This document shows, piece by piece, positions 23,842-30,423 of a DNA stretch of 64,000 bases. Positions within the stretch are counted from its first letter, which is position 1. Every line of letters begins with the position of its first letter. The stretch spans positions 89,549,025 through 89,613,024 of the forward strand of contig CM043958.1 in assembly GCA_014529385.2 (NCBI GenBank). Reading direction: 5' to 3'. The position numbers and the translations under genes were made by a program. Below the pieces are notes generated by a model. That model was not told where the DNA came from, did not search any database, and was given only the letters and a program-made list of their open reading frames with translations. This DNA comes from Adiantum capillus-veneris. Lineage: Eukaryota; Streptophyta; Polypodiopsida; Polypodiales; Pteridaceae.

Positions 23842-26800
23842 AATTGGCTTTATCTGACAAAAAAAGAATTCTAATTGAATTATTGGAATTTAAAGTATGA
23901 GAGGGTTTTTCTCACTGGAGACATCCGAGTAAAGATATTTCTAGTGCGTCATTCAGAGTAATGACACGAGCACTATGAACAGGAATATCTGTAAGGCCAG
24001 CAGGAACGGGTACTTGTCACAAGGTGGGTGACGGAGTGTCACAAGACGGGCACCACGTGCCAATAGAAAAGAATAGACTGAACAGACATTTAGCACTTCA
24101 ATAACAATTGAACTGAAAGAGAGACGACACGCAACACAGAGTGGCGGAATTCCACCCCAAAGAGTATTGGCTCCAAAACTTGGCGCCCCTTTCGGTATTC
24201 TTTATATTGCATCAACTCAATACAAGCCGGTACTCCAGACTCTGCACCTTCTCCAGGAAGCATGCCAGAGAATGAGCCCTAACCTCATATTTAAAGACCC
24301 TTGGCCTAAACAGCAATTACAATGAAAAGCCTTCAAACTCAAAAGCATATGGTCCAAAAGCAAAGCCAAAAAGCTGCCAGCGCAATTTACGAAAATCCGT
24401 ACAATCCTGCCACGTCAGCACCGCCAGCGTGAAAAGCGAAAATCCGTACAATTTTGTCACGTCATCAGTCAACGTGATTTTCAAAAATCTGCCACATCAT
24501 CAGCCTGCTTCGCAAGTTCTTGTGTGTGTATGAGTCCTGTTTTATTTACTTTATGTCACTTGGGGCCCCATCGGACAGGGTCCCCATAAGTTGGTAGGAC
24601 TTCTTCTTCAGTTACTTGTTCTTCTTAGGGTTTAAACCCCTCAGCCGACATCTGCAAGTTGGCTCCCTTCTTTAGGGCTTTGACACGTCAGCAGTTTGTG
24701 ATTTCTCCCCTTCTTGAAGGAGAGTAATCGTCCGCGATTACAGCATATCTGCAAAACAACTCAAGTTAGCTCAAAAATTTCCGAGGTTCATTCCGAGGGA
24801 CAATCAGTTTGCTCTTTTTGTTAAGGAGTTAGCTTCTCCTTTCGACTCTTTTGATCAAGGAGTTAGTTTGGCTCCCTTCTTTAGGGCTTTGACACGTCAG
24901 CAGTTTGTGACATCTCCCCTTCTTGAAAGAGAGTAATCGTCCGCGATTACAACATATCTGCAAAACAACTCAAGTTAGCTCAAAAATTTCCGAGGGTCAT
25001 TCCGAGGGACATTCCGAGGGACAATCAGTTTGCTCTTTTTGTTAAGGAGTTAGCTTCTCCTTTTGGCTCTTTTGATCAAGGAGTTAGCTTCTCCTTTCGT
25101 CCAGATCGGAACTCTTGATATTTCCGCGTAGTAAAATTAGCCATCACACCGTGACCGTACTGATCTTCCACGGGTGTCTTGATGCACTAAAATTACATAC
25201 CCAGGCAATCTCATCCAATTAAGAATATTCAGTAATTGGCACATCACAATGCAGCACAAATGCTTACATATGCATGTTACAAGACATAGAAACATAAAGC
25301 CGCCGATGAACACTCCTCCCGCATAACCTAACAAGGTCCGGGCCGGGAGATATTCAACGACTCCCTCATCACTCCTCCCACATAACCTAAAAAGGTCCGG
25401 GCCGGGAGATATAGAGGCCTTTTACAACCAAACGCCCCACAGACCGTAGTCTGCGTCGTTTGGAGGTGCTGAGAGTAATCACTGCTCAGACTTCTTAATA
25501 CTCCTCCAGCTTAGCCATCCAGGTCCGGGCCGAGAGTCAAAAACAACACTTTTCAATCATCATTTCTCACTACTCTACTCGGGAGTAAAATCACCAATCA
25601 TTGAAACCAGTATTGAAACCAGAATCAAACATCTTAAATCGGCACCAAAACAAGTTCAAAACAAATACTTTCCATTTCAAACAAATTTTCAAACAATACT
25701 TTTTAGCTATAAAGAAAAACAAATAGAGAAAGTTCATTCGAGGTTTTGTTCGGACAACCGAACTTTGAGGACGACTGGCTTGTCCTTCTGCATCCCGGTG
25801 ATGGTCGGTTCCGAACCGAGACAACCGAACTTTGAGGACGACTGGCTTGTCCTTCTGCATCCCGGTGATGGTCGGTACCAACACACTACATAGCCCTATA
25901 GTATATTGAACACACATACCATGTCAAGCTATGCAATTACGCTGTCTAATACGGATACGTCAGTTCAATCTGGTTTGTATCAGCCACAAACTTTCTTTCT
26001 TATTTATAAAAGATATAAAAGATAAATTAAACCACTTAGTCATAGTTTGAGTCAACTCCTCAAACCCTTCGCCAAAAGATCTAGCATATCTTCTTTCATC
26101 TTTCTATCCACAAGTCCATCAGATAATGGACATAATTACATAGGTTTAGTGAGCTTCACAGAAAATTCCTTTGTGCGAAGACATAAAATAGTGCTCATAA
26201 TGACAAGGAAAATTGTGGTGTGTAAAAGCTACAAGCCAAGCCTGCCTCTTTTTTGACAAATGTACAACACCTATCCTATGGATTTGCAATGTCACTTTCA
26301 AAGTTTTAAAAATCATTGCAATGCAAAATAAGTCTTATATTGATATAAGAGTAACACCAAGTGGACAATTAAAATAATCTCGTTCCAAGAAACCATTTAT
26401 AAGTCGTAAGAATATACTAAAATACTGAATATTTGCATTTTCCTAACTACCATATCTTGTACTATTTATTTGACGCTTGCGTACGATTGGTCTCAAATAG
26501 ATTACAGCACTACTTTCCTAAGCAAGAGAAAACAGCAGTCGCAACTTTGCATCCAACAGAACAAACAAATATGCCGTTGAAAAAAGTACGAAACAAAAAT
26601 AATGCTGTGAATTTATCATCCAAAATATCACTCTTGTTTTGATGGTAAACAACAGAAGGTTTTTTTTTTTTTTTTTTGGGGTTGGGGGGGGGGGGGGGGG
26701 TGCTGATAGAGACTAGATAGAGGCTTCAATCCTTATGTGCTGCCATGAGTCCCCTCGATCAGGATAGTACACCGAGCCTTGTTGCTACAGCTGGTGCCAT

Positions 26801-27640
26801 TTTAGAGTGTAATCAAGATCCTTGCCAGATCCATGAATGAGTGCCCAACCCCTAGTTTCCGAATATTAAGCCTTGCAGTGTTGTATGGTGTTGTACATGC
26901 TCTTATTAAGCACATCATCTATGAACATTTAAAATCATGGTTGTATTTCTGTCTGTTCGTAGTTCCATGGACATATGTGTGAATTTTTGTAGTCCCAGTG
27001 CCCTTATCATTATGTTGTTTCACATTCTTTCACTACCCCTACCAGTCTTAACTGATTCAGACCATGTACCATTTGAAAGGAACTTTTGCAGGAACATGAA
27101 TAGACAGACCTGGCAGCATGTAACTTGCTGAAAGCATCTGAGCTCCTGGCTAAAATCGGGAAGGCCAATTGTGTGGTGGAGAATGCGGTTTGTCCCATAG
27201 TCATTAGAGTTAGGGCCGCCAACAATGCAGATAACTGGAAGATTTTCACTGTAAGCACCGGCTATAGCATTGATGACACTAAGGCCCCCAACAGTGAATG
27301 TGACAACACAGGCACCAGCACCCCGCGCTCGCGCATATCCATCTGCAGCATAACCAGCATTCAATTCATTGCAGCAGCCCACAAGCTTGAGAGACCCTTC
27401 GGAGAGGAGATGATCCAAGAGAACAAGGTTGAAGTCTCCGGGCACGGTGAAGACATCCGACACACCAATCTCCACTAAACGGCGTGCAATATGACGACCG
27501 AGGGAGGAAGCTGTTGGGTCAATGTGAGTGTAAGGATATTGAACCTGTCGTGGGCGCGGCAATGGCTGCGGCAGCGGCGACTTCGTGCTGCAGTTTTGTG
27601 AAGAGGAATCGTCTGTGGGAGCTGCATGAGTCTCCGCCAT
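10734..27640 (-). CDS. PDC: Pyruvate decarboxylase, complete, seven exons
   Basis: Thiamine-diphosphate enzyme that converts pyruvate to acetaldehyde and CO2 in the cytosol, the first step of ethanolic fermentation in hypoxic plant tissue. Exons on the minus strand: 27640-27110, 13060-12897, 12799-12238, 12161-12073, 11687-11570, 11342-11154, 10904-10734. All introns are GT-AG and the frame closes to 1,824 nt, 607 aa, the usual length for plant PDC. The start ATGGCGGAG at 27640 is the first ATG; the frame upstream has only GTG. Key residues: cofactor Glu at residue 92 ([14 protein letters not shown]), the HH pair at 155-156 (HHTIGLPDF), the ThDP motif GDG at 483-485 with NN at 510-511, and the conserved C-terminus [14 protein letters not shown]. 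No stop or frameshift was found. Intron 1 is 14,049 bp; the others are 97, 76, 385, 227 and 249 bp. Confidence 0.95.
13390..14420 (-). repeat. Gypsy-family LTR (copy A), minus orientation
   Basis: Shares long blocks with 15,491-17,028 and, inverted, with 19.7-21.1 kb. Shared words include GGAAAGCTTGCCTT, GGCAAGAGCC and TTAGCTAATTGCTAAT. A TATA-like TTTATAAG lies upstream of the shared transcribed part at about 14,170 on the minus strand, as expected for U3. Exact LTR ends could not be fixed. No coding sequence is attached to it, so it may be a solo LTR. Confidence 0.6.
14812..15005. repeat. Imperfect 97-bp tandem duplication
   Basis: CACACACATGAG followed by AACACAAAGTT and CATGACT..GAGATCAAG occurs at 14,815 and again 97 bp later, with about a dozen differences. 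No function is suggested. Confidence 0.7.
15239..15490 (-). pseudogene. Gypsy RT/RNase H junction fragment
   Basis: The minus-strand frame reads [22 protein letters not shown]...[15 protein letters not shown]...[20 protein letters not shown]. This is the end of the RT thumb and the first part of the RNase H domain of Ty3/gypsy polyproteins (the FDAS/DACG box with the catalytic Asp). It is cut off at both ends and abuts LTR sequence at about 15,490. Confidence 0.85.
15491..17028 (-). repeat. Gypsy 3' LTR with internal duplication (copies B and C)
   Basis: On the minus strand the LTR starts TGTCACAATGCTG at 17,028, directly after a polypurine tract AAGAGGGGAG at about 17,040-17,031. A TATA-like TTTATAAG lies near 16,765. 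The block from the 'GGCAAGAG..CTCTTGCA' segment to 'GCAGGTTTAGGGTTT' is present twice (about 16,570-16,190 and 15,860-15,540), so the LTR seems to have grown by a duplication of roughly 0.7 kb. The B copy is closer to the inverted copy at 20.2-20.8 kb than to C. Confidence 0.6.
17029..17890 (-). pseudogene. Gypsy integrase fragment
   Basis: Minus strand: [38 protein letters not shown] and [20 protein letters not shown] at 17,888-17,625 form the integrase core (IVSDRD carries a catalytic Asp; the first Asp of 'MDFI' has become Ala). After frame breaks, the C-terminal segment [18 protein letters not shown] lies at 17,170-17,110 just before the polypurine tract and LTR. The normal gypsy order IN-PPT-3'LTR is kept. 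Upstream it is cut by a LINE insertion. Confidence 0.85.
17885..18947 (+). mobile_element. LINE-A, 5'-truncated copy
   Basis: This is closely similar to the last kilobase of the full-length LINE at 48.0-53.8 kb: [36 protein letters not shown] and the tail AACTAATAGAAGGAT plus poly-A all recur. The copy starts within the C-terminal coding part and ends in a short poly-A at about 18,940. It sits in the same intron as, and interrupts, the gypsy integrase/RT series. No clear target duplication was found, so rearrangement at its ends is likely. Confidence 0.85.
18950..19255 (-). pseudogene. Copia gag fragment with two zinc knuckles
   Basis: Minus-strand frame: [20 protein letters not shown], then [10 protein letters not shown] and two tandem Cys-rich units, [13 protein letters not shown] and [14 protein letters not shown]. 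The second has Arg where the His of CX2CX4HX4C is expected. The PDED..LL..LP word matches the copia gag at 3.6 kb. It lies between the LINE fragment and a gypsy RT fragment, so it marks another insertion or exchange. Confidence 0.7.
19256..19534 (-). pseudogene. Gypsy RT N-terminal fragment
   Basis: Minus strand: [40 protein letters not shown]. This is the segment preceding RT motif 1 in plant Ty3/gypsy polyproteins (FxDVFP...LPP.R..DH.I.L.PG). The catalytic YxDD part is absent. It breaks off at 19,256 where copia gag sequence begins. Confidence 0.85.
19706..21100 (+). repeat. Gypsy-family LTR (copy D), plus orientation
   Basis: Inverted relative to copies A-C. It contains CTTATAAATG (TATA) at about 20,171, the shared blocks TTAAGAGCTATGG, GGCAAGAGCCTCTTGCA and GCAGGTTTAGGG, and a late AATAAAGAAATACCG. 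The start at TGTCACC (19,706) and the end near 21,100 are estimates. A short word AATACCGAAAGGGGCGCC is shared with the different LTR at 24.2 kb. Confidence 0.55.
21411..22112 (-). pseudogene. Gypsy gag remnant with zinc knuckle
   Basis: Minus-strand frames: [20 protein letters not shown] and [20 protein letters not shown] (22,090-21,950) resemble the retrotransposon gag core. After a frameshift come [19 protein letters not shown], a basic linker, and a knuckle [18 protein letters not shown] at about 21,700-21,650 with a C-x2-C-x4-H-x6-C spacing. The frame ends at 21,411. It probably belongs to the same minus-strand gypsy as the RT and integrase pieces, split by LTR D. Confidence 0.7.
22301..22420. 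repeat. 54-bp tandem duplication
   Basis: The unit starting CACCTCAATACATTGCG is present at 22,301 and 22,355 with no difference seen, and begins a third time at 22,409. Each unit contains ATTGCGAAGCAAT and GTAGAGAAAGCTAATTCTCTAC, which are self-complementary. Confidence 0.85.
22450..23300. other. Unassigned repeat-derived DNA inside PDC intron 1
   Basis: No intact domain is visible. The last 60 bp (TTGTTTTGCAAGTGTAATCGAGGACGATTACTG then a purine run AAGAAAGGGGTA) match the inverted copy next to the LTR at 24.9 kb, so this is the 3' internal end of an LTR retrotransposon. Confidence 0.45.
23303..23763 (+). repeat. LTR, plus orientation, after a polypurine tract
   Basis: Purine tract AAGAAAGGGGTA is followed by TGTGACAAGTCAATGATG at 23,303. 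AATAAAGAATACTGAAAGGG near 23,690 looks like the polyadenylation part. The 3' end is uncertain because a CT microsatellite follows. The internal sequence just before the tract matches, inverted, the sequence at about 24,920-24,980. Confidence 0.5.
23765..23840. repeat. (CT)n microsatellite, 76 bp
   Basis: An uninterrupted CT run in PDC intron 1, the longest dinucleotide run within this gene. Confidence 0.97.
23841..23945. repeat. Dispersed ~100-bp repeat, copy 1
   Basis: GGCTTTATCTGACAAAAAA..ATTCTAA..GAATTATTGGAATTT..GAGAGGG.TTTTCTCACT.GAGACATC.GAGTA recurs at 47,712-47,815 in the same orientation with few differences. It may be a fragment of an unclassified short element. Confidence 0.65.
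24016..24912 (-). repeat. LTR, minus orientation
   Basis: The minus strand reads a purine tract AAGAAGGGGAGA then TGTCACAAACTGCTGACG starting at 24,912. Further in are AAAGAATACCGAAAGGGG and later a likely end near TGTCAC (24,016, plus strand). It faces the plus-strand LTR at 23.3 kb. The outer 200 bp are involved in a tandem duplication, listed separately. Confidence 0.5.
24661..25075. repeat. 209-bp tandem duplication spanning an LTR edge
   Basis: GGCTCCCTTCTTTAGGGC begins at 24,661 and again at 24,870. Each copy contains the LTR start, the purine tract and the first internal bases (TAATCGTCCGCGATTAC). The first copy has lost the exact TGTCACA terminus by point change. Within copy 2 a shorter word, ATTCCGAGGGAC, is itself doubled. 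Confidence 0.8.
25312..25885. repeat. Two short tandem duplications (about 60 bp and 67 bp)
   Basis: ACTCCTCCC.CATAACCTAA.AAGGTCCGGGCCGGGAGATAT repeats at about 25,312 and 25,371, with a weaker third trace near 25,500. ACAACCGAACTTTGAGGAC plus about 40 bp repeats at 25,754 and 25,821 (67-bp period) with almost no change. A 108-codon minus-strand frame here is produced by the second duplication. Confidence 0.75.
26660..26701. repeat. Poly-T / poly-G run
   Basis: About 18 T followed by about 24 mostly G. Such tracts are prone to assembly or sequencing length errors. Confidence 0.9.
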
Positions 27641-27874
27641 GGAGCCCTGCACAGAGGAAGCTCTCACAGAGTAGATATCAACCCCAAAGAAGGTAGCTGC
27701 TTATTGAAGTCTGAGAGACATAGAGATAGCAGAACTCCACTCTCCCACGACTCTACAAGGAATGCCCGAGAGTGAAGTACACATGTCAGCATTCAAACCT
27801 ACACACTTGGCATCCATGTGTGTATTTGGATGTGAAAAACACCCCGTATGCAATGCTCCCTATTTTTGGCTTCT
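27641..27874 (-). promoter_or_regulatory. 5' flank of the pyruvate decarboxylase gene
   Basis: The region between the ATG and the 206-bp tandem duplication. No canonical TATAAA box is visible. The nearest AT-rich candidate is CAAAAATAGG at about 27,870-27,860. The start-codon context CTCCATGGCG is favourable. The 5' UTR and start site cannot be placed by eye. Confidence 0.35.
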
Positions 27875-28292
27875 ATTGCCTCCATGTGTCATTCCCTGGT
27901 CACTTCAAAAAACCTTCCAGAACATGTAATCTAAAATGCAAAAGTGAAGGGTATGATTGTAAGAAATGACAGCCTTTGCAAAATGTAACAAGTGAAAGAA
28001 TCACGATGGCTTTCTAAAATAATTAGAACGTGATAAAATCATTTAGGTTGAGTTTAAGTAGATTCATTGTTCAAGAAAGGATTGCCTCCATGTGTCATTC
28101 CCTGGTCACTTCAAAAAACCTTCCAGAACATCTAATCTAAAATGCAAAAGTGAAGGGTATGATTGTAAGAAATGACAGCCTTTGCAGAATGTAACAAGTG
28201 AAAGAATCACGATGGCTTTCTAAAATAATTAGAACGTGATAAAATCATTTAGGTTGAGTTTAAGTAGATTCATTGTTCAAGAAAGGATTGCC
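27875..28292. repeat. 206-bp tandem duplication upstream of PDC
   Basis: ATTGCCTCCATGTGTCATTCC begins at 27,875 and again at 28,081, and ATTGCCTCA starts at 28,287, giving an exact 206-bp period. I counted two differences between the copies (GAACATG/GAACATC and GCAAAAT/GCAGAAT), so the event is recent. It begins 235 bp upstream of the PDC start codon. Confidence 0.9.
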
Positions 28293-28870
28293 TCAGCTTA
28301 GCCTTGAGCCGATTGAAAATGGAGACTATTTGATTGCAAACCATGGTAAAGGGAAGAAAAACTAGTGAAATATGCAAGAAAATAGTTCAAAAATCCTACA
28401 AATTTTAATTTATGCTAGTATTTCTGGTTCGCTTCTTTGAGGGAAGAAACTCAGTCGCGACGGCCGCTTAATAAAAGAGACTTTCCTGAATATTGACTAG
28501 AATTAGATTATAGAATGTAAAAAAAGTCGAGCCATGTGAGGTTGTGAAATGAAATGTGAAATTAAAAAAACTCATTAATATATGTGTGTGTGTATCCATA
28601 GAATTTACTAGAATTATGCAAATGAAGTTTTACTTTGACACTTTAAAACAATAGAATGCAAAAAAAATCAAGACATGTCAGGATATGAAATGAAAGTGAA
28701 ATAAACATTTAAAGTAAGTCTCCGTCATGCACTGAAAACAATGAAAGTCTCCCCAACCCAACACAACACTAAGGTTTCTTTTAGAAAGCAAAAAATGACA
28801 GGCCTTTTTCAAATGTAAAGTCAAAAGATTTTCTATTTTACATGGAATAAATGTTCCAGTTTGATTTCTA
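28293..28870. other. AT-rich intergenic DNA
   Basis: No coding frame or known repeat is recognised. Short words such as GAAATGAAA.GTGAAATTAAA and ATGCAAAAAAA recur loosely. Confidence 0.4.
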
Positions 28871-28872
28871 CA

Positions 28873-29230
28873 TCTTGGCTTGTTTTATCCCAAGGGGGGA
28901 TCATTGCCGCCAGACTTACATGCTTTTTTGGACTCAGATTGGGCTGGTTGTTTTGACACGCAAGTGTCCACAAGTGGTTTTTGTTTCATGCTTGGCAGTT
29001 CATATATATCATGGTTAAGCAAGAAGCAACCTATTGTGGCCACTTCGAGTTGTGAGGCTGAGTACAGGGCAGTCTTCACAGCTATGGTTGAGTGTGTATG
29101 GCTCAGACGCCTTATGGCTGATTTGGGTGTTGGACAAGACACTGCCAACATTGACAATCAGATGGCTCCCGATCAGGAGCAAGCACCTGGTTGCAGAGAG
29201 CGTGAAGCACTACCTTGAGAGAGCAACCTA
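28873..29230 (+). pseudogene. Copia RNase H fragment
   Basis: The frame reads DLHAFLDSDWAGCFDTQVST, SGFCFMLGSSYISWLSKKQP, VATSSCEAEYRAVF and CVWLRRLMADLG, the diagnostic Ty1/copia RNase H block (catalytic D in SDWAG and E in EAEY present). A frameshift follows at IDNQMA, after which RSKHLVAESVKHYLERATY appears in another frame. The RT upstream is missing. Confidence 0.9.
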
Positions 29231-29694
29231 CGCACCCTCCCGTTTTGCTCCCGCGGCACAACTTTGCCCCACCCCTTGGAACTCTTCTGTGGTAGCTCAC
29301 GTACACCCAGAGGGGTGTCACCCTTCTTTTCTTTACCTAGCTCGCTATACAGACGAGAATGCACACCCTTTAAGTCATCTAAATCATCTTCACCTTCGGA
29401 GGTTCTCTCCTCACACGCTAGCCTAAGCTGCCATCAAAGCTCCTTTTGCGCTGTCGTGTTGCTCACAGATAATAATTGCTTACCTAAGTAATAATTGCTT
29501 GTGTTTACCTAAGTTAATAATCGTTGGTGCTTACCTAAGTTAATAATCGCTTGTGTTTACTTTTTGACCTTCTACTTGAGCACTTTGTGCTTTTTAGTGT
29601 TAGTCCTTATTACACCCACTTAAGGTGTGGTTATAAAGGGCTTTAAAGCCTCGTTGCTCCTACGGGCTTGAGGTTAACCAAGTCAACGAGGGTA
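29231..29694. other. Copia 3' flank with a short tandem repeat
   Basis: Between 29,468 and 29,560 the words TAATAAT(T/C)G(C/T)TTG and TTACCTAAGTTAATAATCG repeat about three times with a period near 30 bp. TTATAAAGGG at about 29,630 is TATA-like. This could be degraded LTR; no ends were found. Confidence 0.4.
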
Positions 29695-30063
29695 ATGAAA
29701 CCCGATATCGTTGAATTTTCAAAGATGCTAGTGAAGGGTAAAATACCCGAAATGGGGCTAGCCGTGCCGATGGATGAAGGCGACGGCTCGGTTTGGAGAC
29801 CGTTGGAGGATGTGATTATGTCGAGCCCCAATTCGCCAAAAGCTTCAACCACGAAAAAAGACAAAATGGTCTTGATCGAAAGAGTACCCTTTGAGGAAAC
29901 AAGGGAGAAAATGGCCTCAGCGCAAGGGTTCAAATTCGAGGTAAATACCCTCAAAGACAGGGTCCCTCAGTGTCCCATCTATACGAACGTTAATAAGGCG
30001 TCAAGTGCATCTGCAGCTCGCAAGCCAGTCATCTCGTTTGCTACCATTCTCAAAGGGCATTAG
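29695..30063 (+). CDS. Unrecognised ORF, 122 aa
   Basis: The first ATG in the frame is at 29,695 (MKPDIVEFSKMLVKGKIPEM) and the stop is at 30,061. The product has an acidic-to-basic middle (SPNSPKASTTKKDKMVLIER) and ends KPVISFATILKGH. Codon use looks coding-like, with no low-complexity DNA. I recognise no family. It lies about 360 bp upstream of the plus-strand gene at 30,424 and could be an exon of that element, a retrotransposon piece or a chance frame. Confidence 0.3.
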   Translation: MKPDIVEFSKMLVKGKIPEMGLAVPMDEGDGSVWRPLEDVIMSSPNSPKASTTKKDKMVLIERVPFEETREKMASAQGFKFEVNTLKDRVPQCPIYTNVNKASSASAARKPVISFATILKGH

Positions 30064-30423
30064 GAGAAAGTTGGACTCACTTTTGGGCCCTATTTAAGAA
30101 GTGCGACGTAAACTTAGAGAGAGAAAATGAAAATGTTAAATTGTGCATTTTATGTGATACTTTTTTGCCCCAACAAAAAGCCAAAATGACATTCTTTGGT
30201 AGGTAGCCGCCGTCTTTATCATTCTTATCCTTCGTTCTCTTGTCAGGAATCCAACTAACCGTATGACTAATGATTTGAAATGCCAACTTACAAGCATTCC
30301 CTCCAGAAACATAAGCCACACGAACTCTATCAACTCTAAACTTGAGAATATGGTCTTCCCTCCCAAAACCTGAGATATTTCATGAGTTTCGAGTGTCTAT
30401 CTTTTTTTCTATCAACTCTAGGA

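Larger units (their letters stand above)
13061..27109 (-). other. Giant intron 1 of the pyruvate decarboxylase gene
   Basis: The donor is CAG|GTCTGT at 27110/27109 and the acceptor TTTTCAG|GTTGTG at 13061/13060. Phase 0 on both sides restores the conserved order VTC-C-Q then VV. The intron contains gypsy LTRs, gag, RT and integrase pieces, a copia gag piece, a 5'-truncated LINE and several tandem repeats, mostly listed separately. About 13,064-13,390 and 25,900-27,100 show no recognised element. Confidence 0.9.

Noticed and set aside
23594-23860. Minus-strand frame with a long ERERER stretch
   Set aside because: Translation of the 76-bp CT run.
25591-25917. 108-codon minus-strand frame
   Set aside because: Its length comes from the 67-bp tandem duplication; no family features.
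27641-27667. Nine extra N-terminal codons for pyruvate decarboxylase
   Set aside because: The upstream extension begins with GTG; the first ATG is at 27640 and has a good context.
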